From the NCBI RefSeq assembly GCF_050947875.1, contig NC_134570.1, positions 202,505,750-202,569,749 of the forward strand: 64,000 bases of DNA, read 5' to 3'. Position 1 is the stretch's first letter. Every line of letters begins with the position of its first letter. This DNA comes from Dermacentor variabilis (lineage: Eukaryota; Arthropoda; Arachnida; Ixodida; Ixodidae). The notes below the pieces were generated by a model. The model searched no databases. It saw nothing but the letters and a program-made list of their open reading frames with translations, and was not told the origin of the DNA. Below are positions 44,140-55,435 of the stretch, piece after piece. The position numbers were made by a program, and so were the translations under genes.

Positions 44140-47100
44140 GTACGTCTGCTTAGTTGCATATGCAATAACACTATAGCGTCATTTGCATACAGTCCGCTTT
44201 AATGAAATCACAATGGCTAGCTATGTCCGGAATGTGCACATATGCAGGAATTATGCGTTATTCGATCATAATAATTAAAAAAATCGATAGACTTCTCTTC
44301 CTGAATGCGGTTGACGCGCAAGCGTACGGGTGCTGAAGCGTACGTGACGCTATCGGCCCTCCGTGCGCCTTGACTGTCCGCATCACAAATCGTATTCAAG
44401 ACAGGGCTCGTGCATGCGCGCCACATGCAGCAGCCGCCCGTGCAGAACCCCCCTTTGTAAACATTGACCGCGGACACTCGTTGTCAAAAGGCTGGAGTGA
44501 GGAATCGCAGCAGCAGCAGCGAGCGAAGTGACGTTCGTCGTTCTATCGCTTCAACGCAAACTCTGCGGTGAGAACACAGCACACGGAAAACTACGAGCCG
44601 TCGGTACACTTACATTGTGTCCGCAAAGCATATCACTTTCGCCATAAAGCGCCCACCACCGTGCGCGGCCGAAGTACAACGCCCCCACTCCATCCCCTCC
44701 CCCGGTGGCATGGTTCAATGCGAACGCCGGAAAACGGCACGCTCCCTCCCCTCGCGGAAGAGTTATTGAACCGCCATCGTCGTACACCCGTCGCACGCTT
44801 TCACTCGCACACCAGCGTAGGGCGCGTGGAGCCGATGTTACAGCGAGACGAACCTACTAAGTATACACCGCAAAGAAAATCAGCAGCAAGTGCCAGAGTA
44901 GGTCAACCCATCACGCATCCGCCTACCTTCCTCCTCCACTCAAAGTGCCCTACCCATTCCTCAAGGTGGCGGTACATGGCCGCGAACTGAGTGCGTTCCT
45001 TCGTACTATCCCCGACGCGCGATTTTCTTCACCTTTATGGTTTGCTTGCTTCGCGACCGCAGACAAACACCATCGATATCAAGAGCCGGCCAGTTACACT
45101 TACGTGTAACTCATGACTCATGGCAGTATTCTCTACGCAACCTTTTCTTACTCATGAACAATATGAAGATCAGTATAGCGTTTGCAAATTATTTTTGTTG
45201 GCAATAAAGAATGCGTACAAATCGTGCCAAATCCCAGTTTAGTGAAGCAAACACTGGGTTACGTACTCCCGCAGTACAAAACCTTGTGGATGTATAATTC
45301 TGAAAGAAAATCGACATTATTGCTAACTCAGCCCTAATAATTGAATCTCACGAGCTCACTGCAATATTTGAAACGCGAAATCTGAACCGCAGTCTAAAGT
45401 TTCAGGTTGCGTGCCAAGCAATCCAGGAAATGCAGGTTTCTTTCAGAACCCTTTGTCCGCATACTTTTCATCTCGGATGTACGTATGGTAACTTGGCGAG
45501 CTTACGTTGCTAGCGTAAAGGAAACATGGTAGCGCTTAGGCTATGGCAGCTAGAAGGAAAAGTTGAAGAACAGGCGACCGGCGGAGCGTAGCAGCAAATG
45601 TTGTCGGTAGCGGTGGCGCTGCTGTTGGGACTTCGACGGGCCTAATCACGCGGCATGCAGGGCGAGCGCGCAGTAAGGTCGGCGCCCATCGCCGCTCTGC
45701 TTAAAATGAAGCAACGTTTGCAGGGAATGTACAAATGCAAGCACAACGTGTAGGAGATGTATTGCGATTACCTCCCACTCGGGACACGTAACATACAGAA
45801 TGTAAAGCGGCCAGAAGGTGCTATTCCTTGCTGATTTCTTTTTCTTTTTTTAAGCCTTGCCAAGTGAAGTAAGTGTATAGAGAGGCCAAAAAGTGTAGAG
45901 GGACAAGTAGCCAGTAGTAGTAGGATGCTATGAATCTACTTTCACTCTGTCTGGAGACTTTCTTTCCCATTTTTTCAACGTTTTTCTTAAGTTTTTCTCG
46001 CCCGCGCATGCCCATTTGATTTACACTCTTATTTTGCGTAGAGCCATTCACTTCATACTCTCTGCACCGATGGCCTGGGACCACGTGCATGATTCAATAA
46101 ATCATGTTCCTTCCTTAACAACATCCATCCATTCAAAACGTGGGTGTGAACCCGAACGATGAACGTCTGTTCAGAAGGAAGTACGCACAGTACCGACAGT
46201 CTATCAAAAGCCTTGTCCACCTCTACAGGTCCTGCACATATCAAATAGCACTGGTTGGGGATAGGGTGTGTGAGCTGTTTTATTATTCTTGTACCTACAG
46301 AAAGATACAAACACAGAGCGTGATAGATTGTAAATTCAGTTGCATAGGTCTGCTATAAAGCTCAGGAAACACGAGACGTGAAAACACAATAAGAAAACAA
46401 AGCACCAGGTCAGAGCCTATTATGTCCTGCAGTGAAGCTGCGAATAGTGCATTCTTTGTTTTCTATGTTTCCTCGTCTGGTTTTCGCCTTTCAGCCAAAA
46501 AAATGCAGTCTTGGGATTGCACAGAAAATTTAAATCTGTTAGTTGCATCAATGTTATGTTTTCTGGAAGTAACTTTGCCGAAGCTATTCCATATTCGCTT
46601 CTTATCGCTTCTGTCTTCAGCATGCATTGAAGTTGTTCTAAACAAACTGCCTCGACGGAAGACGCCGAAAGACCAGGAGGTTCCGCGTCGCAACAATGAG
46701 CTACTGCGGTTTAAGATGAAAGCAGGCAGCCTAACAAGCCGCGCCTGTGCCACCTGTTGACGACAGGAATTGCTGCTTTGCTGAGAGCCACGTGCCGCCT
46801 GCCCACTTCTGGCCACCACACTTAGGCCAGCCGCTTTGATTTGAACTCGTCATTCCTGCTTGCTCTTTATCGTCAGAGCGCGAAGGCGAGAAGGATTGGT
46901 ATATCATCAACTCTTACTTCGGGGAATGCATTTTGGGGATGTAGTATCAGTAATGCTTCGTCGCAATTCATTGGTTTGGCTATTCAATTTGGCGCCGCTT
47001 GTCCTTCGTAATGATAAGATCGTCGCAGTGAAATTCCATTGATTTGTATGTACGAGATGGCACCACAGCATTTCGTGTTTGTTCATGCGTTCGCAGTGCG

Positions 47101-47295
47101 GAACGTCCTGCCGTAAGTGTTTTCGTGAACAGGCGGGTAGCGGTGCTGTAACAGTTTTACGTGAGCCCATGTGCGCGGGCTCAGCGTGACAGTGACACTG
47201 ATTAATCTCCACAAATAACAAAGTGCCATTACGGTACGGTTCGCCTACACAAAACACATATGCACCTTTAAATTTCATAACCGCTTCAATTACAG
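44140..47295 (+). other. FASN: FAS intron 1 (3156 bp)
   Basis: Begins GTACGT and ends CAATTACAG. Contains GC-rich stretches (44500-45000 and 45540-45700), a short CAG run at 44507-44519 and no recognised mobile-element protein. The frames at 44568-44990 and 46422-46819 have no family motif. Confidence 0.75.
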
Positions 47296-47622
47296 GTCTT
47301 CTGGGCTTGCCAGGAAGAATGGGCACAATTCGAGACATCTCGCGGTTCGACGCCAGCTTCTTTGGCGTGAACCACAAACAGGCGCACCTGATGGACCCGC
47401 AGATGCGGCTGCTGCTAGAGACCTCGTACGAGGCCATCATCGACGCCGGTTATGACCCGGCGACGCTGCGGGGTCGCAACGTGGGAGTCTTTGTTGGCTG
47501 TGGCACCTGTGATTCTGACGAAGCGTTCGGCATTAACACGGATAATATTGATGGTTACGGCTTAGCCGGAAGCAACCGAGCCATGTTGTCCAACCGCATC
47601 TCTTACTCACTGGATTTCAATG
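47296..47622 (+). CDS. FASN: Fatty acid synthase-like, ketoacyl synthase exon B
   Basis: Acceptor ATTACAG at 47289-47295, donor GTACGC at 47623. The two first bases complete the Gly codon left by exon A; the exon then encodes LLGLPGRMGTIRDISRFDA, SFFGVNHKQAHLMDPQMRLL, LETSYEAIIDAGYDPATLRG, VGVFVGC and GYGLAGSNRAMLSNRISYSL, ending D-F-N plus one base. H-x-x-x-M-D-P-Q-x-R-x-L-L-E is a signature of KS domains. All 327 bases are open in the correct phase, and the base composition is richer in G+C than the flanking introns, consistent with selection for coding. Confidence 0.9.
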
Positions 47623-47779
47623 GTACGCATGCAAGCAGTTCAACCGAGGCGGGTCTGAGGTTGCTCTGTAGCTGATTGAGCAGGATACACAAGAAAACGC
47701 GCTTACGCAGACTGACGCGCAAAATATTGCTGCAACATTGCAGTGCAACATTGCATTCAAGATCAAGACATAAGTAGGC

Positions 47780-47842
47780 TACATATTTATTTATTTATTT
47801 ATGTATTTATCTATTTACTTACTTATTTATTTATTTATTTTA
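47780..47842. repeat. (ATTT)n-like microsatellite, interrupted
   Basis: Runs of ATTT with occasional G or C substitutions inside FAS intron 2, 65 bases left of the MITE copy. Confidence 0.9.
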
Positions 47843-47907
47843 TAATTTCCAAGGCCTAGTAGGCACAACAGAAAGGAGTGGTGAAAGTATACAATATTTG
47901 CATTACA

Positions 47908-48907
47908 GGGGCGCTGTAACGTGAAGATATTCCCAACTTTTCTATTCCAATTCTGCAGTGAGCCCTCCGCGATTGGTAAAAAGCTTCTTTGAGCCACCCC
48001 CACTTCGCCTGTCTATAAAGCGGCGTCACAAAAACCGCGACAGCTCCACATCCGATATGACGAGTACACACTGATTATGCATGCTTAGACCATACAAAGG
48101 AAAAATATTTATTTCTGACTCCATTCTTTTTCTCCATTAGCTCTCTGCTATTGGTAAAATGTTCTCGTGCTGCGCCCACTTCGCCTGTCTATCACGCGAC
48201 GTCAAAAAACCGGGAAAACTCATCTCGTGCAAGTGACGTGTACGCGTGAAAGATATATTAATATGCCTAACAAAACGGAATTCCTTTCTGAATAGCCAGA
48301 GACTGCCCCGTACCAAAACAAATAGAAGGTGGCTACCCACCGATTGCTCAGGCACTGGCTACTCGCACAAGCCGGAGAGCATGGATTTATTTGTGCATAA
48401 TAAAACTTTTTGCGTGGCCGTGTTATCGAGCCCTTTCGGCATGTTTACAACGTCGCTCTGCCAACTCTTCTTTACTAAGGCATTCTTAACCTTCCGTTGC
48501 GCGCCACCGCGATTTTCGACCCGCCGCCACGATTTTTGTCCCGCCACCGCAAGCTGGTCGAAAAAGGCAGGGGGAAGCGGACCGATCGCAGACGTCTGCA
48601 CCACACTTTTTATCTGGTTATCTATTTTCACTGTGCTTGCTCGGCCCCATCAATACCCTATCCACTGGAGCGTGCTCCTCGCCTTTTGTCACCAGCCAAT
48701 CAGGTAAGAAAAACCGCTCTATGTAGGCATGTCATTTGTTTTGAAAACAAACAAAAGCGACCTCCTTTGAACAAGGAGGGCGTTTGATTGGGCTGTTGTG
48801 ACAATGCTCCGGATAGCCACCCCATGCTCGCATCTGCGGTTGCTTAAATTTGACGTCAAGAAACTGGAATAAAAACACATTGGAATAATTTTATGTTATA
48901 GCGCCCC
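47908..48907 (+). mobile_element. MITE-like element, copy A, with terminal inverted repeats
   Basis: Exactly 1000 bp between GGGGCGCTGTAACGTGAAG (left) and the complement of GGGGCGCTATAACATAAAA (right); the repeats continue to ATTCC, about 26 bp each with five mismatches. The internal sequence aligns along its length with 29518-30482 in the other orientation. It has an internal direct repeat: CCCACTTCGCCTGTCTAT occurs near 47999-48016 and CCCACTTCGCCTGTCTATCA near 48175-48194, each followed by a GACGT/CACAAAAACCG-type block. No transposase frame. Flanks show no clear target duplication. Confidence 0.8.
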
Positions 48908-48934
48908 TGGACAAGAATAAAAAATTAAGCGATA

Positions 48935-49990
48935 AGGCACTTTGAACGGTGATCTTGCAGTTAGTGATGTCATAAATTGAGTCTGTGGAGGCGGAAAGGC
49001 GGTTCCATTCATCGTCCGTTCTTTGAAAAAAAAATAATGGCACAAATTAGTTCGACAAGACGGCACTTCAATTCTGTGTTGCTAAACGATGCGAGGCAAT
49101 ATGTAACTTGGTGTGGGGAAAGGTTTTCTTTAAGAGGAGGGCGAAAGTAACTTATTCTGTGAAAAAGACAGCGACGAGAGTTTTCGCGGCGAAACTAGAG
49201 GTCAGGTAGATTTATCAGGACGCTATAAGGATGTTCTATAAGCACGCTAGAAGGGCGTGAATAATTTCAGTAAATAAAATGGGCGGCGCTGTTCGCAATG
49301 CTTTCAAGGCAAATGGTACGATTGGCATGAGCAGGGTCCCATATGGCACAAACATATTCCAGTTTTGGACGGACAAGTGTTTTGTATGCAGTTGGCTTTA
49401 GTGAGGTGGGTGCTTATCCAAATTTTCGTCTCAAAAAGCCAAACCTTCGGTTATCATTGTCAGTGACATATTCAACATGCATATTCCATGAAAGGTTGCT
49501 GGTAATACAGAGGCCAAAATATTTATAGAAGTTAGCAACCGACCGGTCAGAACCATTAATAGAATATGGGATTATATCACAAGAGGTAGAGCTACAGGAG
49601 ACGCGCATACTTTTGCATTTAGTTTTGCTAAGCTGCATTAGGCATTTTTTGCACCATTTGGATTCACCACCCGGGTCGGCCCGTAGCATACGGGAATCAC
49701 TAAGGTTAGTTATTTTGCGATAGATGGTACAATCATCCGCGAACAACCTAATGGCTGAATTAGAGATACAGTCGGGAAGGTCACTAATATAGATGAGAAA
49801 AACCAAGCAACCGAACACCGATCCTTGCGGTACATTGGATGTTACGGAACAAGGTCTGGACGTAAGTTCGTTAGCGCTTACATACTGGCTCCTGTTAAAG
49901 AGGAAATCCTTTAGCCATGCAAATACATTGGGGTTAATATTACAGTCATATAATTGTTTAATGTGCCTTCAGCAGAAGACTGAAAGTTAA
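48935..49990 (-). mobile_element. CR1/L2-like LINE fragment in FAS intron 2
   Basis: The 134-codon frame 49414-49818 reads VFLIYISDLPDC, IRLFADDCTIYRKI, KCLMQLSKTKCKSM and SNLSWNMHVEYVTD, the RT palm from the catalytic ADD box onward. To the left, in shifting frames, the C-terminal region continues (IWDP, ICLESIANSA near 49300) to about 48940. The element is antisense to the FAS gene, 5'-truncated just before the VPQG block (about 49830-49850), and not the same subfamily copy as the LINEs at 5.5-9 kb or 34-38 kb. Confidence 0.8.
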
Positions 49991-50219
49991 GCCAATGGCG
50001 CTGCTAGTAAACTAGTTCCTTGTCTGGCATCTAAAAAGCGTCTTCAGTGAAAACTGAAGCGGTGTACGACTTACCAGTGTGTACTATGCTCGCGATACAC
50101 ACATATGTGTTTCTAACTGTGATAGGAACTCTAAATGCTAAAGCAATAAATGGCTCATGAGGCGGAAATTGCAGCGTTGACGGCGTGACCACACGATCGT
50201 ACAAAAGCGCTACGAACCC

Positions 50220-50560
50220 TCGAACTTTGATGGGAGTCGAACACACGAACTTTGGTGTTAATTACGGTGGTGGTAATTATACCACAGTTAATTAAGATAG
50301 AGTTCACCAAGGCAATCAAACACACGCCCTTTGGCGGTAGTCGAGCTTGTGTTAAGTGTTAAGGTGAAGTGAATTCAGCCACAGTTAATTAAGATAGAAT
50401 TAAGTAAAGCACTTGAAACACGACCTTTGGTAAAAGTCGGACAGCCGACATTTTATGTTATTTATGGTTAAGCTGATTAAGTCACACTGAAATAAGGAAA
50501 GACTTTTGTTGGGAGTCGAGGCCACGACCTTTCGTTGAGGCATAATGTCTACGCATGTAG
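50220..50560. repeat. Degenerate minisatellite, ~115-125-bp unit, 3 copies
   Basis: Three imperfect units share ACACGACCTTTGG or CACGCCCTTTGG, a GTAGTCGAGC/GGAGTCGAAC block and CACAGTTAATTAAGATAGA. It lies in FAS intron 2 just before exon C. Simple tandem decay, no coding. Confidence 0.65.
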
Positions 50561-50745
50561 TGTAGCAGCTCAAAGCATGACAGCCTTTCAGTGCTACTAA
50601 ATTTATATTGAGGGTAGACATTAGGAGGTCTTGTTTCTACTGGGAATTATCTGAAGCAGCAAATATGAACTGTTCATACATCTACTAGGCGAAATTACGA
50701 GATCCGACTTCACCCCTCGCGTTGTGTTCTGCTCAACATTTCTAG

Positions 50746-50946
50746 GCCCAAGCATCACGATTGATACAGCCTGTTCATCGACATTGTCAGCCCTAAACCA
50801 CGCCGTGCTGGCAATGCGTTCCGGCCAGTGCGAGGCAGCCATTGTAGGCGGCAGTGCGGTTTCGCTCACGCCTCGTACATCGCTAAGCTTCCTCCGTTTC
50901 GGCATGCTGTCACCGGACGGGATGTGCAAGCCATTCGACGCTCATG
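50746..50946 (+). CDS. FASN: Fatty acid synthase-like, ketoacyl synthase exon C with catalytic Cys
   Basis: Acceptor TTTCTAG at 50739-50745, donor GTACGC at 50947. Encodes GPSITIDTACSSTLSALNHA, QCEAAIVGGSAVSLTPRTSL and FGMLSPDGMCKPFDAHG. D-T-A-C-S-S contains the KS nucleophile; numbering from Met 44007 through the splices places this Cys at residue 163, close to Cys161 of the human enzyme. The phases of all three exons agree (2+3n+1 bases in B and C). The two catalytic His residues of KS lie further downstream and would be in later exons, which were not found in this window. Confidence 0.9.
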
Positions 50947-53819
50947 GTACGCTCCCCTTCTTCCTATTTATAAGTGACCGTCATACAATTCTGTCTTGTG
51001 CCATTCGGCCAAATACTAGTGCATTTAATGGGGGTTTTAACGTTCCACTTGAAATCACCGTGTTTGGCACGCTTGTGATTATGTTATGTAGTGTCTTGTG
51101 TGACGGTGGGAGCCACCACCATATTTATATCGTAGCCCGACAGGTGAATACCACTGAGTGTTTCAAGCACTCACACTTCATTCTCTTATCCATCACTCAT
51201 GCAATTAATCAGTGTTACCACGGGTAAAAAATAGTTGGGAACTTTCGCTTAAAAAATATAGCATAAATCAGAAGAATATTTGTGCCGGTGATAGAAGTAT
51301 ACTAAACGAAGTTTTTGACAGCGCGTATCTAGTGTTCATGGTTACTTCCATAATATGCCGTCTGCTAGTCAATAACACAGTGAAATGACCTCCTAAAGCA
51401 TTGTGTAATCTATTGGTGTTGTACGTGGCATTAAATAAGCACAGATGAGCCTCTTTTGGGTCAGTAGGTTAAAGAAAGAAAGAGCAAAGGCTACTGTTTG
51501 ATGTCGAGCCTGATTACAGATTATATGCATGGGTCGTAGTCACATTAGAATTCATTGTTCCAAAGTTACTATTGAAGCTGTCAGCTATTGCAGAAGCGTC
51601 ACTTTTGATTGTGACATTAACAAAGGTACCACCTATGGCATTTACACTGCACGTGTTTTGAGCAGTGCTTCTATTTCTCCACGTTGCGTTGACGCTACCC
51701 TGCGCGAATTTAATTCTTGCGTCAAAATAGTTCCCTTGGAACTTCTAATTTGATTTCTCAGTCTATTCGTGTATGCCGTATACATGTTTTCTTAACTGAC
51801 GTTGCGTGGATTTAGCTTTAGTTTCTTAAGTCGGTTGTCTGTATAATTCATTGAATTTAGGATGCCGGAACCTTTGCACCACTACGAATGCGCACAATGC
51901 CTTCTTTAGGTCTCTCAATGCCCCCGCTTTATCCTCTTGGCAGCTGTGATCCCCGCAAAAACATTGCAGAAATTGGAGCGCTTACCTTTCTGCTAACGTG
52001 CAAGTCCAGAGGGAAGCTAGATAGAATGGCAGAGAGCAGTGGGGAAAGGAGGCACAAATGAGTAGAACCGACGCGCTCGTGAAACGAGTGAGTACCAGCA
52101 TCGTCAATACTCTGTAGCAGTTTCCATACAAAGGGGAGGAGGGAGGGAGTGAGGAAAGGTGACTTGAGAAGGCAAGGAAACGCTACGACTATAGTCCCGA
52201 CCGCGCTTGCGGGCAAACGGTACAAATTTAGGTTTAAGGTATGCTACGGAACGTTTCTGCTATTTCAGAAAAGGACCATGCAAATTTTTCAAGCAGGCAA
52301 CTTACGCAGGGCGTGCAGCAGTAGAGCCGCATTAAAGCAAATCGTAGGCTATAGGCGATACTACGGAAGCAGTCACACGTCAAATCAACACTTTTGTGCC
52401 CACCGTGGTAGCTTTGTGGCTATGGCATTGCTCGAGCTCACGGGTTTGATCGGGACCACGGCAACCACACTTTGACGGGGAGAAATAAATCATGCTCGTA
52501 CATTTAGATTTAGGGACACGTTCACGCGGTATCGAAATTATTCCGGAATCCGCCACTAGGGTGTGCCTCATAATCCGATTGCGGTTTTGGCACGTACAGT
52601 TCCCAAATTCAATTAAAGTTTAATACTTCTGCCCCGATGTGAAGTACTACGTGAGGCGATCACTCTGCTCGACCCTCTCAGTGATTGTGAAGTATGACCC
52701 ACAATAACGCCTATAACAAACAGCTCCCCATGTGTGTACTGGAGACAAACCATAGTGGTGCACACCAGGTAACGTTTACTATCTACTCACCACTCTCGTG
52801 TTAGACAAAAAGTTGAAGAAATTGAGCATGCGCTGTAAACATCACTGCTGATTATCGTCAATCAGCGCGAACAGCAGGGAAAGTTTCGCTAACATCGATT
52901 GCCACAGTATGTGAAATCCGCATATATTATTGTGTCCGAACTTTGTTCATTGTCGTCACCGATTCTAAAGAGACAGCGTTTTGAAGACCCAGCTTGCTCG
53001 TGCGACGCGAATAGTGGTGTTTGTTCTCGCACATATGCAAGCATGACTCATTATCCGGGACGGAGAGCGATAGATGTAAAATAGCGAGCCAACTTATTCC
53101 ATGAGTTAGATTTCTACCACCTAGGACTCTGTTCGCCGTCATCATCCAGCTTTCAGCGTAGCGTGTTTCCTAATCCCCAGTGTTAGCAGCGGTTGTGTAT
53201 TCACTATCTCTACAACATGATAATATTTCATGTAGCTCCGGATATAAAAAAATGCACTAAGAAAGAAAAATTAGATTTATGCGCTTACGGTGGAAAGAGA
53301 GAATTCAAATTCAGAAATTTTGACCAAATGCCGCGCCTGTTGCAAGTGTATGTCGCTTTGAAGATAAGCACTGGGAAGAAAAGTAATAATTGTACATTAA
53401 CTAATGCAATGCAATTATCAGCGTACACTCTAACCGAGGGAGGCTTGCTAAGTGTACGGATAAGTTAATGCGATAGCCATTGTTGCGCAACCTTCTGAGT
53501 AATATGTACATGAATGTAATCCCTTTTACGCAGCTCTTGGATGAAAATGAGATCTTTAATAATTTCTTTGGGTGCTGGACTGAATCAAAGCTACGTCGCA
53601 CGTGTTGCTAAAGCACATCAGCCGGACGCTTTAGAGCTGGGCTAGAGATACTCGTGAGCAGAGAGGGAACAATTCCCAGTGTTTTCACACACCGACGCGC
53701 CATGCATCTGGGAAGCAATGAGGGGAATTCGCAATAGTGCCGCTAGATGGCGCAGCAGGTCCTCAATGATCTGGTAGACGTTATGCAGCAGGCGATAAAA
53801 CAGACGCTGCAAAAAAATG
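50947..53819 (+). other. Presumed FAS intron 3, unassigned
   Basis: Starts with the exon C donor. No following KS exon was recognised here. Frames such as 50724-51227 just read through from exon C into the intron, and 52149-52475 shows no motif. Repeats with motif evidence begin at about 53820. Confidence 0.5.
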
Positions 53820-55435
53820 TTCGATTGGAACGAGGAACAAGCACATGTAGTAGTGGAACAAAGAAATAAAGCAAGCTATGAAAGAGCGTAAGCAGGCTTC
53901 TAAGGATCATCGAGAAGCCGAAAATTTCAGATAACGCAAAGAGGAGGTGCTGATTAGATTAAGATATACCGAGAAAGGAAAAGGGTTGCTAGTGAGCTCG
54001 TGCAACAGAATATAAATGCACAAGTGAACTTTGACTGAACAACACGCGCGAAAGAGACAAAGGCGCCCTCAAATGAGTTGAAAATCTTCTAAGAGCACTC
54101 AGAGCTGCAACTAAAAATCGCAAACAGCTATAATGAATCAAGAAGATAACATCTTCGAAGGAGACGATGCGTTGAGCTACATGAGGGATGTTATTATGTA
54201 TAAGTGCGGCAAGTAGAATGTATTAAGTATTACGCATAAGTAGTTCAGACCCAAACACATCCAGCGACAACAAAGAAGCCTGAGGCATCAAAATTTAGCA
54301 TAGAATGCTTTTACAGAGAAAAAAGCAGAAGAAAATACCCCTTATAACTCAGACTGGGACCTCATGATATGCAATACAGCTCGGTCAAAGAGCGATTCAT
54401 TAACAGCAAAAAAATCTCGGTTGGATGGCGTGAAAGAGAGATGAACCTTATCTACAAAGACAAATGTGATAACGATAAGAAGAGCCCGTAGGGGCGGGTT
54501 ACGGTAACGTCGGTAACATATAGAATGTCAATGCAAGCCATAACATTAGAACTCTCGAAGTGGGTGGAGGAAAATGATGTTCTGGGCGAACCAGAGAATG
54601 GGTTCAGAATAGGCAGACGCGTGGAGGATATGTTTCCAGTAAGCACACAGAGATATCATGCGCTCAGAATATACCTATATGGATAACATTTCTAGATATT
54701 AAGGGAGCCTAAATCGATAAAACGCCTGTTTCAAGTCTTGTGGCAGCGCCGTCTGTCACACAAGGTGGCGCTTGAAAGTGAACGAGAAAACTGTAATGAG
54801 GAGCGTGTGTGGCACGCAGGATGGGATGCATGGGCAGGAGAAAGAGAACAGCCGAAGACGAGCTGACCCATTGCGTCTGCGTCTCAAGGCTTGTTCGTCC
54901 CCGACGACGAAGCCTAGTGTTTCTTTCGAACAGGTTCTCGCCTTTACTTTTGGTGCCAAAACCTGGCCACGATGCAGGGAGCTTTCGAGCCTGTGACAAC
55001 TTTGACAGGTAATTGTTAAGGGGTATTCACAAGCACAGAGACATAGGTGATGATTTCGCGGAACTGCTTAAGGAGATAGACAACCGAGTATAAACTGTAT
55101 GGAGAGGCTGAAAAGGTAATGAAGTGGTGGAAGGTCACCAATGACTGAAGCAAGAATGTCCTTTGTCTCCATTGTTAACGCTTTATGTTCAGAGCATAGA
55201 AAGACGACTAGAAAACAGATAATTAGGACTTGATTTATCCTAAACGTGCAATGGACAAAGGGTGCAACAGGAGTTCCCAAGAGTGATGTATGAGGACGAC
55301 TTCTTGCTATTAGCGGAGAATTCAAGATATTCACAGAGATTTCAGAATATGTGTGCCTATGCAGCGAAAAATTTAGGTCTTAAGTTTAGGACAGAGAAAA
55401 CGGAAATTACGATCCTTAATGAAAGCAAAAAACGA
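53820..55435 (+). pseudogene. Decayed LINE reverse transcriptase
   Basis: Plus-strand pieces in order: MNLIYKDKCDND (54441), RVTVTSVTYRMSMQAITLEL (about 54496-54555), VLGEPENGFRIGRRVEDMF (about 54580-54640), ITFLDIKGA (about 54688-54712), then after an apparent insert GDDFAELLKEI (about 55050-55075), and VMYEDDFLLLAEN (55283-55320) for the catalytic box, where the family has Y-A-D-D-I. Sequence left of 54420 has only loose resemblance (the 53820 start is a guess). The copy ends at the RTE tail at 55436. Confidence 0.65.
54724..55020. repeat. Insertion of ~300 bp within LINE RT
   Basis: The RT homology is continuous to FLDIKGA on the left and resumes with GDDFAELL on the right, but this ~300-bp block does not fit the protein. 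It is GC-richer than its surroundings and contains open frames on both strands (54709-54999 minus, 54772-54996 plus) without family motifs. Probably another small mobile element. Confidence 0.45.

Larger units (their letters stand above)
47623..50745 (+). other. FASN: FAS intron 2 (3123 bp), transposon-rich
   Basis: Begins GTACGC and ends TTTCTAG. About two thirds is mobile or repetitive: an ATTT-type tract (47780-47842), the 1000-bp MITE-like copy A (47908-48907), a LINE fragment in antisense (48935-49990) and a degenerate minisatellite (50220-50560). Confidence 0.8.

Noticed and set aside
44001..50946. Bacterial or polyketide synthase origin of the KS exons (horizontal transfer)
   Set aside because: Spliced structure with consistent phases, and the RWPRG, FFGV and DAHG contexts fit animal FAS best; no bacterial neighbours.
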